Shown: positions 1 through 8,339, counted from the stretch's first letter. The stretch: 14,681 nt of DNA from Planctomycetota bacterium (GCA_020425835.1 JAGQRC010000005.1:5808-20488); one strand, 5' to 3'. The notes: generated by a model not told the origin, from the letters alone. Numbers and translations: made by a program.

Positions 1-323
1 GAGACGATGGAGATCGCATAGGCGGCGAACTCGATGTCGCCGAACAGCGGCTCCAGCAGCGCGACCAGCGTCGGAAACAGCGGGGGAACGGCGATGCTCA
101 TCGCCTCCCAGTTCCCGAGACCCCCGGTCACCAGCGCCCGTGCGTTGGGGAGGTAGAACGCCGCCGCGTCGTGCGAGAGCGGACCCCCGTAGGCGGCGAC
201 GAGCAGGCGAGCGACGAGACCGACGGCGATCGCCGGCACGATCCACCGCCACTCCGACAAGTACGCCGACCGCGGAACCGAGGTCTCCCCGTTCGGATCA
301 TCGTCGAGGGTGATCGAGGTCAT
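1..323 (-). CDS. GT39/ArnT-like membrane glycosyltransferase, N-terminal part (runs off the left edge)
   Basis: Only the first 107 codons are in the window; the ATG is at 323. After a hydrophilic, acidic N-terminus of about 24 residues there is one clear membrane segment (about residues 25-47, starting WRWIVPAIAVGL). A short loop follows with HDAAAFYLPNARAL, then a Pro-rich stretch (PPLFPTL) and the start of more hydrophobic sequence. A first membrane helix followed by an Asp-containing external loop with a downstream Tyr is the usual opening of the GT39/PMT/ArnT-like polyprenyl-phosphate-sugar glycosyltransferases, in which that loop Asp is catalytic. The start lies 7 nt after the stop of the 226-aa gene upstream, so it probably ends the same operon. 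An AGAGG is very close to the ATG and a GGAGG lies about 18 nt away. The family is inferred from a fragment; another multi-pass membrane protein is possible. Confidence 0.6.
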   Translation of the reverse strand, partial: MTSITLDDDPNGETSVPRSAYLSEWRWIVPAIAVGLVARLLVAAYGGPLSHDAAAFYLPNARALVTGGLGNWEAMSIAVPPLFPTLVALLEPLFGDIEFAAYAISIV

Positions 324-330
324 CGCCTCT

Positions 331-1011
331 TCACGAGCCTCCGCCGAACTGGCTCAGGAATCCGACGAGGCGATCGCCCAGGAAGGAGTCGACGTCCTTC
401 GCTTCCGCCGAGAGACGACCGAAATCGTGACTCGGCACCGGGACCTTGAAGGTGCCCCAGTCCTCGATGAAGAGAAGTCGCGGGTCACGGAGGTACGCCT
501 CGATCCGCACCTGATGGAGCGGCTCTCGCGTCGGGTCCTTGGGGGGGAACTGCATCCGAAAACCGACCAAGGCTCCGGGTCGATCGAAACTCCGGAACTG
601 CTCCGGACTCAGGTCGAAGAAGTTCTCCGACAGGAACTGCGGCGCCGTCTCGCCGCGGGGAACGGAGAGCACCGCTCGGAAGGTGATGTTCCGGGCGACG
701 AACAACGGGATGTTGCAGTGGCCGATGGTCGCCGCGAGCGTCGCTTCGATCCGACGCAGGAGGATCTCGAGGCTCGAGCTCGGCTGTTCCTCCTGGAAAC
801 TGACTCGGTCCTTCATGAAGGAGACCGACGAACTCTCGCCACTCTCTCCCGCGGTGACGAGCCTCGCGCCGCCCGGGATCTTCAAGAAGTTGTCGAACTC
901 ACAGGAACTCGACACCTGCATGTAGATGTCTCGTAGGACCTCGGGTGAATGCTGGACCGGCAGGTGGAAGAACTCGAGGATCCTGGAAATGGTGCGGGGC
1001 TCGCCCACCAT
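331..1011 (-). CDS. conserved-looking hypothetical protein of 226 aa in the XPB operon
   Basis: I do not recognise a named family. The protein is soluble, with no signal peptide or membrane segment. It has mixed alpha/beta character and two cysteines (in SSSCEFD and IGHCNIPL). The C-terminal half carries GFRMQFPP, then VRIEAYLRDPRLLFIEDWG, then FLSQFGGGS at the end. The RVRIE...RDPR.LF.E pattern resembles uncharacterised planctomycete proteins as I remember them, which I could not check. The chosen ATG at 1011 begins two bases after the stop of the helicase-associated gene (TGA-CC-ATG), favouring translational coupling. An in-frame ATG at 1077 would overlap that gene by 64 bases and add 22 basic residues of poor quality, so I reject it. 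No strong Shine-Dalgarno is visible. Position suggests a partner of the helicase pair, which is an inference only. Confidence 0.75.
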   Translation of the reverse strand: MVGEPRTISRILEFFHLPVQHSPEVLRDIYMQVSSSCEFDNFLKIPGGARLVTAGESGESSSVSFMKDRVSFQEEQPSSSLEILLRRIEATLAATIGHCNIPLFVARNITFRAVLSVPRGETAPQFLSENFFDLSPEQFRSFDRPGALVGFRMQFPPKDPTREPLHQVRIEAYLRDPRLLFIEDWGTFKVPVPSHDFGRLSAEAKDVDSFLGDRLVGFLSQFGGGS

Positions 1012-1013
1012 GG

Positions 1014-3008
1014 TCACGCTCGTCTCGAGGCAGCGTCGAGGGTGGCTTCCGACGTGGACCCGCCTCGAACCAACCAACCCTCACGCTGCAACAACTCGGT
1101 GACGTCGATCTCTTCCGCGTCGGTCAGAACGAGTGAGCCATCCGGGCAGTACAGGAACGGGACCTCCTGGTCCTCCAGGAGCTCCATGATCGCTTCGCGT
1201 CGCTTGGAGTCCAGACCGGAGAGGACCACCGAGGGTCGCACCACGATCCAGTCGATGTCCTTGCCCCAGTCGCGCAGATTCACGAGGATCGTGTCCGGTA
1301 GAGGGTAGTCGGAACCATCCTGGAGGATCTTGCGGATCTCCTCGAGCGACAGCCCCGAGCGAACTCCCCGACGCATCGTCTCCCGGGTCACCCGATAGCG
1401 GCGGACTCGTTCCGCGGAAACGCGATCGCCGAACCGCGCCAGCTCGAGCTCCAGCTTCAGACCTTCGATCCCCTCGCAGAACAGCATGATCTCGAAGTCG
1501 GGGTTGACGAGGATCCGACTCTCGCCCGTGGCGCCGGCCAGCCCGAAGGCCTCGCTGCCGAGCGGAGTCAGCCGGAAGGCGTCCAGGCGTCCCGCGCGCA
1601 GCCCCAGTTCACAGACTCCGAGTGGCAGCAGACAGTGCACGATCCAGTGCGACAGGTCGCTGGCGAGCCGACCGAACGTCGAGTTCAGACGCTCCCGCGA
1701 GAAGTCTTCCTCGCGCCGCTGTCGCAGGGTCTCGCGGACAGCCCTCTCCTCGAGCTCCAGTAGGTAGGTCGAGACACTCAGCCCGACCAGCGCGTCGAAC
1801 GAGACCCACCCCTTGGACTCGAATCCGCCGAGGAGTTCGATGACGATCGATCGCAGGAACTCCTGGTGGAAGCTCCAGCGCGACCCCTGGTGGTCGTTGC
1901 GGAATCGATCCAGAACCACCTCGACCTTGCGCCGCAACTCGAGCCGACGCCAATTGCGAACCCGGTCGCTGTCGACACGGACCTCGCCCATGTAGCTCTC
2001 GATGATGCCGAGCCGCTGGGCGAGTCGGACTGCGGTCGTGCTGAGGTCCTCTTCGACGAAGGACTCGAGGCGCACCGAACAGAGTCGAGATCGTAGGCTC
2101 TCGTGGACTCGCTTCGGGATTCGCCCGCTCCGAGTCAGACGGCCCGGGTCCGCCTCGAAGTACGATGCGACGCGGTCGATGTCGATGTAGAGGTCGACCC
2201 CCGCCTCGACCACGGTGTCCGGCTCGCGATCCAGCTCGAGTTGGCGGCGATAGTGTCGCTCCATCCACTCCTGGAACACGATGACCGCGGGCTGCTCGAC
2301 GGTGATCGCGAAATCCTGCAGGGAGACCGCGCCGATCGTTCCGATCCCGAGCGACTCGAGTTCCCGCTTCCACTCTCCTCCGGCGATCGCCTCCCCGGTG
2401 AGGAGCTCGGCCGCTCGCGGATGCGTCGCCTCGAGTATGCCTCGCTCCTGGATCGCCAAGGCGACGAGCTCCGCCAGTTCCCTGGAGGGGAGGCCGCGCG
2501 CGCGCTCCTCCAGATCACCGTCGAACTCGACCTCGAACGGAAGACGCCGCTGACTCAGCTGATGCTCCGGTGCGACTCTCCCGCCTCCGAGCTCGAGGGC
2601 TTCGACGAGCTGGGGCGCCAGTTCCGCGGGGATCGCGAACTGCTCCTGCAGACCGGTCGTGGTCTCCTCCCGAGCGCGATCGACGAAACCCCGTTCGACG
2701 AGCATGCGCGCCGCACTCTCGATCTCCAGGCGAGCGACGCCCGAGCCCTCGAGTCGACTCTGGATCGCCGCCACTGGCGCGGCGTAGGTGGGGCGCTGAT
2801 CGAGCAGGAGCGTGAGTATCGAACGCTGCGCTCTGGAGAGGCGAGCGATGCGATCGCTCAGACCGACACCGCCGGTGAGCGCTTGAGTGACTCGACGTTC
2901 CAACTCGGCGCGAGTGGAGAGGCGGGATTCTCCTGGATACCAGAACTGATGGATCGTCTGGAGCTCCGCCTTTCGGCGGCGCTTCAAAAGGTCCTGCACC
3001 CCGGTCAC
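1014..3008 (-). CDS. XPB-associated protein with C-terminal Helicase_C_3 (Ssl2-like N-terminal) domain
   Basis: A 664-aa protein beginning at a GTG at 3008, chosen because GGAGGT lies six bases upstream and the GTG overlaps the stop of the XPB gene (GTGA). The N-terminal and middle parts are helical and rich in Leu, Arg and Glu, with winged-helix-like stretches. Residues about 498-610 match the XPB/Ssl2 N-terminal domain family (PF13625): ILVNPDFEIMLF, then YRVTRETMRRGVRSGLS near residue 538, then IRKIL and YPLP. There is no Walker A, DExH or other helicase motif, so it is not itself an ATPase. Actinobacteria have a similar arrangement, with a helicase-associated gene (Rv0862c in Mycobacterium tuberculosis) beside ercc3/XPB (Rv0861c). 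A regulator or DNA-binding partner of XPB is the natural guess; its biochemical role is not established. Confidence 0.8.
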   Translation of the reverse strand: MTGVQDLLKRRRKAELQTIHQFWYPGESRLSTRAELERRVTQALTGGVGLSDRIARLSRAQRSILTLLLDQRPTYAAPVAAIQSRLEGSGVARLEIESAARMLVERGFVDRAREETTTGLQEQFAIPAELAPQLVEALELGGGRVAPEHQLSQRRLPFEVEFDGDLEERARGLPSRELAELVALAIQERGILEATHPRAAELLTGEAIAGGEWKRELESLGIGTIGAVSLQDFAITVEQPAVIVFQEWMERHYRRQLELDREPDTVVEAGVDLYIDIDRVASYFEADPGRLTRSGRIPKRVHESLRSRLCSVRLESFVEEDLSTTAVRLAQRLGIIESYMGEVRVDSDRVRNWRRLELRRKVEVVLDRFRNDHQGSRWSFHQEFLRSIVIELLGGFESKGWVSFDALVGLSVSTYLLELEERAVRETLRQRREEDFSRERLNSTFGRLASDLSHWIVHCLLPLGVCELGLRAGRLDAFRLTPLGSEAFGLAGATGESRILVNPDFEIMLFCEGIEGLKLELELARFGDRVSAERVRRYRVTRETMRRGVRSGLSLEEIRKILQDGSDYPLPDTILVNLRDWGKDIDWIVVRPSVVLSGLDSKRREAIMELLEDQEVPFLYCPDGSLVLTDAEEIDVTELLQREGWLVRGGSTSEATLDAASRRA

Positions 3009-4681
3009 GAGAGTACCTCCGGTCCGGCTCGTTCCTCGATGTCGTACTGGTAGCCTTGCTCCATCAAGAAACGTTGGCGGCGGGCGGCGCACTCTTGGTC
3101 GCGAGTGTCCCGAGTCACGACAGAATAGAAGAACGCCGAGCGACCATCGGACTTGGGTCGAAGGATCCGTCCGAGCCTCTGTGCTTCCTCTTGCCGTGAA
3201 CCGAACGTCCCCGAGATCTGAATGGCGACCGAGGCGTCCGGAAGGTCCACTGCGAAGTTTCCGACCTTCGACACTATCAGGACTGGAAGTTCACCGCTAC
3301 GGAAAGCGAGGTACAAACGATCCCGTTCTTCTTGCGGTGTCTGTCCGGTGATCAAAGGGGCGCCGATCTCCAGAGCCACCTCTCGAAGCTGACGAAGGTA
3401 CTGTCCGATGATGAGCGTTCGATCGTCGCGATGTCGATCGAGGATTTCACGGATTCTCGACACCTTCCGTCGGTTCTCGGATGACAGACGGAAACGGTGA
3501 CGTCGATCCGCAGCCTCGTAGTTCTGACGCTCCTCTCGCGGAAGATCGACTCGCACTTCGACACACCGAACCTGCGCGATGAACCCGTCGCGCTCGAGAT
3601 CTCTCCACGGCAGCTCGTAGATCCTCGGGCCGATGAGGGTGAACACCTCTTCCTCGCGACCATCCTCCCGAACCAGGGTTGCCGTCAGACCCAATCGGCG
3701 TCGTGCCTGGATCTCCGCCGTGAAACGGAAGACCGGGGCGGGCAACAAGTGGACCTCGTCGTAGATGATCAGGCCCCAGTCGTGATCGGAGAACAGATCG
3801 AGGTGGGTGAAGTCATCGGTCGCCGACTTCCGGTGGGACATGACCTGATAGGTCGCGATGGTGATCGGGGCGATTCCCTTGTTCTGACCCGAGTACTCGC
3901 CGACCAGAGAGGGATCGATCGTCGTCTTCTCCGTCAGCTCACGCTTCCACTGGCGCAGCGCCGTGATGTTCGGAGTGAGGACCAAGGTCTCCGTCTTCAG
4001 ATGGGTGATCACCCCGAGCGCCACGACCGTCTTGCCCGCTCCGCAAGGGAGAACGACGACCCCGGACCCTCCGCCTCCCCCTCGATCTGCGAAGAACGAA
4101 GAGACCGCGGCGGCCTGGTACTCGCGGAGTCGCATCTCTTCGGCGAGATCGATGTCGAGTGCGGTGCCCTGGCGGAAGCCCGCCTGGTCGTTGACCGGAT
4201 AGCCGGCTCGGATCAACGCCACCTTCAGCGAGCCGCGATGTCCGGGGTCGATCCGGAACCCCGGGCATCCCTCCAGCGGGTGACGAAGGAAGGACTCCAA
4301 GGACGTGCGCGCGGCGAGATCGTCGAGCAGCGGGTCACCGTCATCCCGGGGAACCAGGTGGAGTTCCTCCCCTCGACGGAGCAGCTCCAGACGGCCGAAG
4401 TTCGCCAACGCACGATCGATGATGTCGACCAGCGCTTGCGGGACCGGATAACGCGCGTTCGAGCCGAGCAGATCGAGGATGTCTTCCCGAGACCAACCCG
4501 ACTGTGCGGCGTTCCAGAGCGAGATCGGCGTGATGCGATACTCGTGGAAGTACTCCGGGCTCTTCTCGAGGTGCGCGATCGCCGCCAGCCGATGGCGTAG
4601 CGACATCGCGCCCGGGTGATGAACCTCGAGGAGCAGGGTGCCATCGCTCTGGACGACGAGGGGTTTCGGATCGGCGCTCAT
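3005..4681 (-). CDS. bacterial XPB-type 3'-5' DNA helicase (SF2)
   Basis: 558 aa, close to the usual length of bacterial XPB proteins (about 550). Residues 7-120 form the Helicase_C_3-like N-terminal domain (LVVQSDGTLLLEV, then YRITPISLWNAAQSGWS). The SF2 motor follows: Walker A PCGAGKT at 212-218 (Lys217), DEVH at 308-311, LTATLVRED with the XPB-specific RED motif at 338-340, and motif VI QRLGRILRP at 501-509. In eukaryotes XPB opens DNA in transcription and nucleotide excision repair; bacterial homologues are ATP-dependent helicases with an unsettled cellular role. The gene starts 39 bases after gyrA and overlaps its partner by four bases. No Bax1-like nuclease gene, the archaeal XPB partner, is seen. 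The start at 4681 has a GGGAGCGA about seven bases upstream. Identification is firm; the biological role is inferred. Confidence 0.95.
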   Translation of the reverse strand: MSADPKPLVVQSDGTLLLEVHHPGAMSLRHRLAAIAHLEKSPEYFHEYRITPISLWNAAQSGWSREDILDLLGSNARYPVPQALVDIIDRALANFGRLELLRRGEELHLVPRDDGDPLLDDLAARTSLESFLRHPLEGCPGFRIDPGHRGSLKVALIRAGYPVNDQAGFRQGTALDIDLAEEMRLREYQAAAVSSFFADRGGGGGSGVVVLPCGAGKTVVALGVITHLKTETLVLTPNITALRQWKRELTEKTTIDPSLVGEYSGQNKGIAPITIATYQVMSHRKSATDDFTHLDLFSDHDWGLIIYDEVHLLPAPVFRFTAEIQARRRLGLTATLVREDGREEEVFTLIGPRIYELPWRDLERDGFIAQVRCVEVRVDLPREERQNYEAADRRHRFRLSSENRRKVSRIREILDRHRDDRTLIIGQYLRQLREVALEIGAPLITGQTPQEERDRLYLAFRSGELPVLIVSKVGNFAVDLPDASVAIQISGTFGSRQEEAQRLGRILRPKSDGRSAFFYSVVTRDTRDQECAARRQRFLMEQGYQYDIEERAGPEVLS

Positions 4682-4720
4682 GCGCGGCTCGCTCCCATCG
4701 TGGACCGTCCGTTCAGGAAG

Positions 4721-7237
4721 TCATGCCTCGTCTTCCGGCAAGTCATCCCCGCCCATCGAAGAGGCCGTGGATTCCTCGCCATCTCCCGGCTCGGAATCGT
4801 CGGGCCGCTCGACCTCATCCGCATCGTCCGGCTCCACCAGTTCCGCCCCGATGACCGAGTCGCCCTCTCGGACACGAATCAGGCGAACACCCTGCGTCGC
4901 TCGACCGATATCCCGGAAACCATCGACTTCGATACGAACGAGCATTCCCCCTTGCGTCATGAGCATGGCGTGCTCACCGCCGACGATCGACAGTGCCGTC
5001 ACCACTCGACCGTTTCGACTGGAAGCCCGAATGTCGATCAGTCCTTTGCCTCCGCGGCTCTGGCTTCGGTATTCCTCGAACTTCGTCCGCTTCCCGAAGC
5101 CGTGCTCGCAGATGGTCAGCAGCGACCCACCCTCGCTCACGACCGCCATTCCGACCACGAAGTCATCGCCGACGAGCGTGATCCCTTTGACACCCCGGGA
5201 GACTCGTCCCATTTGCCGGACTCCGGACTCCGGGAAGCGAATCGCCATCCCCTTGGCCGTCGAGAGAACGACATCGTCTTCGCCGCTGGTCAGCTGCGCG
5301 GCGATCAGCTCATCACCCTCGTCGATGACGATGGCGATGATCCCGGTCTTCTTCGGCCGCGAGTATGCCTCCAGAACCGTCTTCTTGACGATGCCCTTCC
5401 GGGTGGCGAACACGACGTTCCGGCTGTCGAACTCCCGCACCTGGAGGCTGGACATGACGCGCTCGTCCGACTCGAACGGCAACAGGTTCACGATCGCTCG
5501 ACCCTTGCTCGTCCGCGCGAGGTCCGGGATGTCGTAGACCTTCAGCCAGTAGACCTTGCCGTAGTTCGTGAAGAACATGATGTAGTCGTGAGTGCTGGCG
5601 ACGAACAGGTTCTTGATGAAGTCACCCTCACGACTCGATCCCGCGGTGATCCCGCGTCCCCCTCGACCCTGACTTCGATAGGTCGATACCGGCGTCCGCT
5701 TGATGTAGCCCTGGTGGCTGAGGGTCACCACGACCTGTTCCTCGGCGATCAGATCCTCGATGTCGATGTCCTCGTGGGAATCGATGATCTCCGTGCGGCG
5801 CTTGTCGCCGAACTTCCCGAGCATCTCCTCGACGTCCTGGCGGATGATCCCCAGCACCTTCGTCCGGCTCGTGATGACCTCGCGGTGGAAATCGATGTCG
5901 GCGAGCACCGACTGGAGTTCCTCTTCCAACTTGTCGCGCTCGAGGCCGGTGAGGCGTTGCAGTCGCATCTGCAGGATCGCCTCCGCCTGGATCCGGGTCA
6001 GATCGAACTCCGCCATGAGCGCAGCCCGCGCCTCGTCCGGCGTCTGCGACGCGCGAATGAGCTCGATGACCCGATCGATGTGGTCCAGAGCGATGAGCAG
6101 ACCCCGGAGGATGTGCGCACGCCGCTCCGCCTTCTCCAACAGGAATCGGGAGCGTCGACGGATCACGACCATGCGGTGGTCGCGGTACGCTTCGAGCATC
6201 TGCTTGATGTCGAGCGTGCGCGGTCGACCATTGACCAGGGCGACGTTCTGCACACCGAAGCTCGTCTGGAGCTGGGTGTGCTTGAAGAGATGATTGAGAA
6301 TCACCTCCTCGTTCTCTCCGCGCTTGATCTCGACGACCAGGCGAATCCCGGTGCGGTCCGATTCGTCCCGAATGTCGGAGATGCCGCTGAAACGACCATC
6401 GCGAACACCCTTGGCGATGTCCTCGGCCAGCTTCGCCTTCGAGACCTGATAGGGGATCTCGGTGATGACCAGGGAGACTCGTCCCTTCTTCTCCTCGGTC
6501 TCCACCTTCGCGCGCAGAGTCAGGATGCCGCGTCCCGTCTTGTACGCGGACAAGATGCCTCGTCGCCCACAGATCACTCCACGCGTCGGGAAGTCGGGTC
6601 CCGGAACATGGTTCATGATCTCGTCGATGGTGATGTCGGGATCGTCGAGGAGCGCGAGGATCGCATTGAGGATCTCGGTGATGTTGTGGGGTGGCATGTT
6701 GGTCGCCATGCCGACCGCAATCCCGGATCCGCCGTTGACCAGGAGATTGGGGAATTTTCCCGGCAGGACCGTGGGCTCGTCGCGCGTCTCGTCGTAGTTG
6801 CGAACGAAGTCCACCGTCTGCTTGTCGAGGTCTTCGAGCATCTCGACGGATGCCGAGGTCATCCTCGCCTCGGTGTATCGCATGGCCGCCGGAGGATCGC
6901 CATCGATCGATCCGAAGTTGCCCTGCGGGTCGACCAGCGGATAGCGAATACTGAACTCCTGTGCCATCCGCACGAGTGTCGGGTAGATCACCGACTCACC
7001 ATGGGGGTGGTAGTTTCCGGAGGTGTCTCCCGCAATCTTCGCGCACTTCCGGTGCTGACCTCTCGGGCCGAGATTGAGGTCGTTCATGGCCACGAGAATG
7101 CGACGTTGCGAGGGCTTCAGCCCGTCGCGAACGTCCGGGAGAGCTCGAGAGATGATGACGCTCATGGCGTAGGTCAGATACGACCCCTTCATCTCGTCCT
7201 CGATGCTCATGTTCTCGATGCGCGACTCGTCTTCCAT
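4721..7237 (-). CDS. gyrA: DNA gyrase subunit A
   Basis: 838 aa, typical for GyrA. It forms the A2B2 gyrase that introduces negative supercoils using ATP hydrolysed by GyrB. Visible parts: the conserved N-terminus (SYLTYAMSVIISRALPDVRD), the breakage-reunion domain with catalytic Tyr121 in AAMRYTEAR, the coiled-coil tower, and a C-terminal beta-pinwheel. A GyrA box variant, QGRGGRG, is at 523-529, and a second box-like QSRGGKG is at 726-732. The protein ends in an acidic tail of about 35 residues. The box favours gyrase over topoisomerase IV. In the quinolone-resistance region the sequence is HPHGESVIYPT: Ser82 equals E. coli Ser83, but Pro86 replaces Asp87. The start at 7237 has AAGGA five bases upstream. 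The gene follows panE by 77 bases, which contain two inverted repeats. Confidence 0.98.
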   Translation of the reverse strand: MEDESRIENMSIEDEMKGSYLTYAMSVIISRALPDVRDGLKPSQRRILVAMNDLNLGPRGQHRKCAKIAGDTSGNYHPHGESVIYPTLVRMAQEFSIRYPLVDPQGNFGSIDGDPPAAMRYTEARMTSASVEMLEDLDKQTVDFVRNYDETRDEPTVLPGKFPNLLVNGGSGIAVGMATNMPPHNITEILNAILALLDDPDITIDEIMNHVPGPDFPTRGVICGRRGILSAYKTGRGILTLRAKVETEEKKGRVSLVITEIPYQVSKAKLAEDIAKGVRDGRFSGISDIRDESDRTGIRLVVEIKRGENEEVILNHLFKHTQLQTSFGVQNVALVNGRPRTLDIKQMLEAYRDHRMVVIRRRSRFLLEKAERRAHILRGLLIALDHIDRVIELIRASQTPDEARAALMAEFDLTRIQAEAILQMRLQRLTGLERDKLEEELQSVLADIDFHREVITSRTKVLGIIRQDVEEMLGKFGDKRRTEIIDSHEDIDIEDLIAEEQVVVTLSHQGYIKRTPVSTYRSQGRGGRGITAGSSREGDFIKNLFVASTHDYIMFFTNYGKVYWLKVYDIPDLARTSKGRAIVNLLPFESDERVMSSLQVREFDSRNVVFATRKGIVKKTVLEAYSRPKKTGIIAIVIDEGDELIAAQLTSGEDDVVLSTAKGMAIRFPESGVRQMGRVSRGVKGITLVGDDFVVGMAVVSEGGSLLTICEHGFGKRTKFEEYRSQSRGGKGLIDIRASSRNGRVVTALSIVGGEHAMLMTQGGMLVRIEVDGFRDIGRATQGVRLIRVREGDSVIGAELVEPDDADEVERPDDSEPGDGEESTASSMGGDDLPEDEA

Positions 7238-7254
7238 GCGAATCCTTCTCGGTC

Positions 7255-7272
7255 GATTCCTCGAGTGGAATC
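7255..7272 (-). promoter_or_regulatory. small inverted repeat just upstream of the gyrA ribosome binding site
   Basis: GATTCC and GGAATC arms of six bases flank a six-base loop. In the transcript this would be a hairpin ending about 17 bases before the gyrA ATG, next to the AAGGA ribosome binding site. It could tune gyrA translation, or it could be chance; no protein-binding site is recognised. Confidence 0.3.
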
Positions 7273-7280
7273 CTCAGTGT

Positions 7281-7305
7281 CCGAGGCGCTCCAGCGGAGC
7301 CTCGG
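7281..7305 (-). terminator. strong hairpin between panE and gyrA (possible attenuator or processing site)
   Basis: CCGAGG and CTCC pair with GGAG and CCTCGG around a three-base loop, with a two-base bulge, giving about ten paired bases. It begins about ten bases after the panE stop. No T-run follows on the transcript strand, so a classical rho-independent terminator is not supported. It could still act as a pause, attenuator or RNA-processing site separating gyrA expression from the upstream operon. Confidence 0.35.
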
Positions 7306-7314
7306 CAACCCCCA

Positions 7315-8325
7315 TCAGGACGATCGCTCCTCGGCAGCTCGGACCAGGTGACCGAGCGCTCCGTTCAGCGTCGCCGTTTCGTTCAACTCTTCGGCTCGCG
7401 CCGCGACTGCCAAGTTCAGGACGTCGATCTCGGTCGAACGCCCTTCCTCGAGATCCCTCAACATCGAGCAGCGATTGGTGGCCGTCCGCCGACAGACGTC
7501 GGCGACCACGGACTCCCAGTCCCGCTCCTCCCACTCCGCGACGATCGACTCCGATCTCCCCGACGCACGAAGATGTGCCCCTCCGATCCTGGCGGTCTCA
7601 CGCGCGAGCTCGGCGACCGTCGACCAGGCGTCGGACTCGAGCAACGCGCCGTTCGGCACGCGGATCAGCGCAGCGACCGGGTTGATCGCACAGTTCACCA
7701 CGGCCTTCTCCCACAACAGGACCTCGACATCCGTCGACCCTTCGGCGTGGATCCCCGCTCGCCGGAACAGGTCGACGATCTCCTCGGTCGCGCTGTTCTC
7801 CCCCAGGACGTCCGCGGAGGCGATCCGCACGATGCCCTCGCCGACGACTCGAGACTCACTCTCCTCTCGCTGGGACAACCCGTAGGTCACCGAACCGACC
7901 CAGCCTCCTCTTCTCGTCGGCACCTCTCCGTCCGACGGCCAGACCTCCGCAAGGAGACGCGCATGTCCGAGTCCGTTGGCGAGGACCAGAACGCGTCCGG
8001 TGACTCCCAGGAGTCGAACACCCTTCTCCAGCGCGCGACTCAGGTCCCTGTGCTTCACACAGACGATCAACAGATCGAAGGTCCCCACCTCCGACGACGA
8101 GTCCGGCCCCAAGACCGGAATCGACAATACGGTGCGCTGATCCGCTCGAACCGGACTCCCTCCGACCACACGACTCGCGCCCGTTCGAGCCAACCGCGCG
8201 ACGCGGTCCGCCCGGTGATCGAGCAATGCAACGCGATCGACGCCCCAGAACTCGGCGAGTGACGTCGCGACCCAAATGCCGACCGCACCAGGTCCCTGAA
8301 CCAACACTCTCGAAGTGTTTCCCAT
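7315..8325 (-). CDS. panE: 2-dehydropantoate 2-reductase (ketopantoate reductase)
   Basis: 336 aa; a little longer than E. coli PanE (303). It reduces 2-dehydropantoate to pantoate with NADPH, the step after PanB in vitamin B5 and coenzyme A synthesis. The N-terminal Rossmann fold opens with VLVQGPGAVG (residues 7-16, GxGxxG type). Family landmarks follow: Lys91 in VCVKH, Asn117 in LANGLG, the putative catalytic Lys207 in LLWEKAVVNCAINP with Asn211 and Asn215, and the C-terminal SMLRDLEEGRSTEIDVLN, where Glu299 corresponds to the substrate-binding Glu256 of E. coli. The usual NG after ID is NL here, a mild departure. The gene starts 14 bases after panB, so the two are surely cotranscribed. 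The ribosome binding site is weak. PanE-like reductases can act on other 2-oxo acids, but adjacency to panB makes the assignment solid. Confidence 0.92.
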   Translation of the reverse strand: MGNTSRVLVQGPGAVGIWVATSLAEFWGVDRVALLDHRADRVARLARTGASRVVGGSPVRADQRTVLSIPVLGPDSSSEVGTFDLLIVCVKHRDLSRALEKGVRLLGVTGRVLVLANGLGHARLLAEVWPSDGEVPTRRGGWVGSVTYGLSQREESESRVVGEGIVRIASADVLGENSATEEIVDLFRRAGIHAEGSTDVEVLLWEKAVVNCAINPVAALIRVPNGALLESDAWSTVAELARETARIGGAHLRASGRSESIVAEWEERDWESVVADVCRRTATNRCSMLRDLEEGRSTEIDVLNLAVAARAEELNETATLNGALGHLVRAAEERSS

Positions 8326-8339
8326 GGCCGATCAGGGCC

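Noticed and set aside
3009..3092. Upstream ATG start (3092) for the helicase-associated gene
   Set aside because: It would overlap the XPB gene by 88 bases and add a non-conserved basic stretch; the GTG at 3008 has a near-ideal GGAGGT.
3497..4600. A 367-codon open frame antisense to the XPB gene
   Set aside because: Codon-aligned shadow of a clear helicase with all motifs on the minus strand.
4616..7351. A 911-codon open frame on the plus strand antisense to gyrA
   Set aside because: It is codon-aligned with gyrA; it stays open because gyrA avoids TTA, CTA and TCA codons. The translation is Arg/His/Asp-rich and matches nothing, whereas GyrA is certain.
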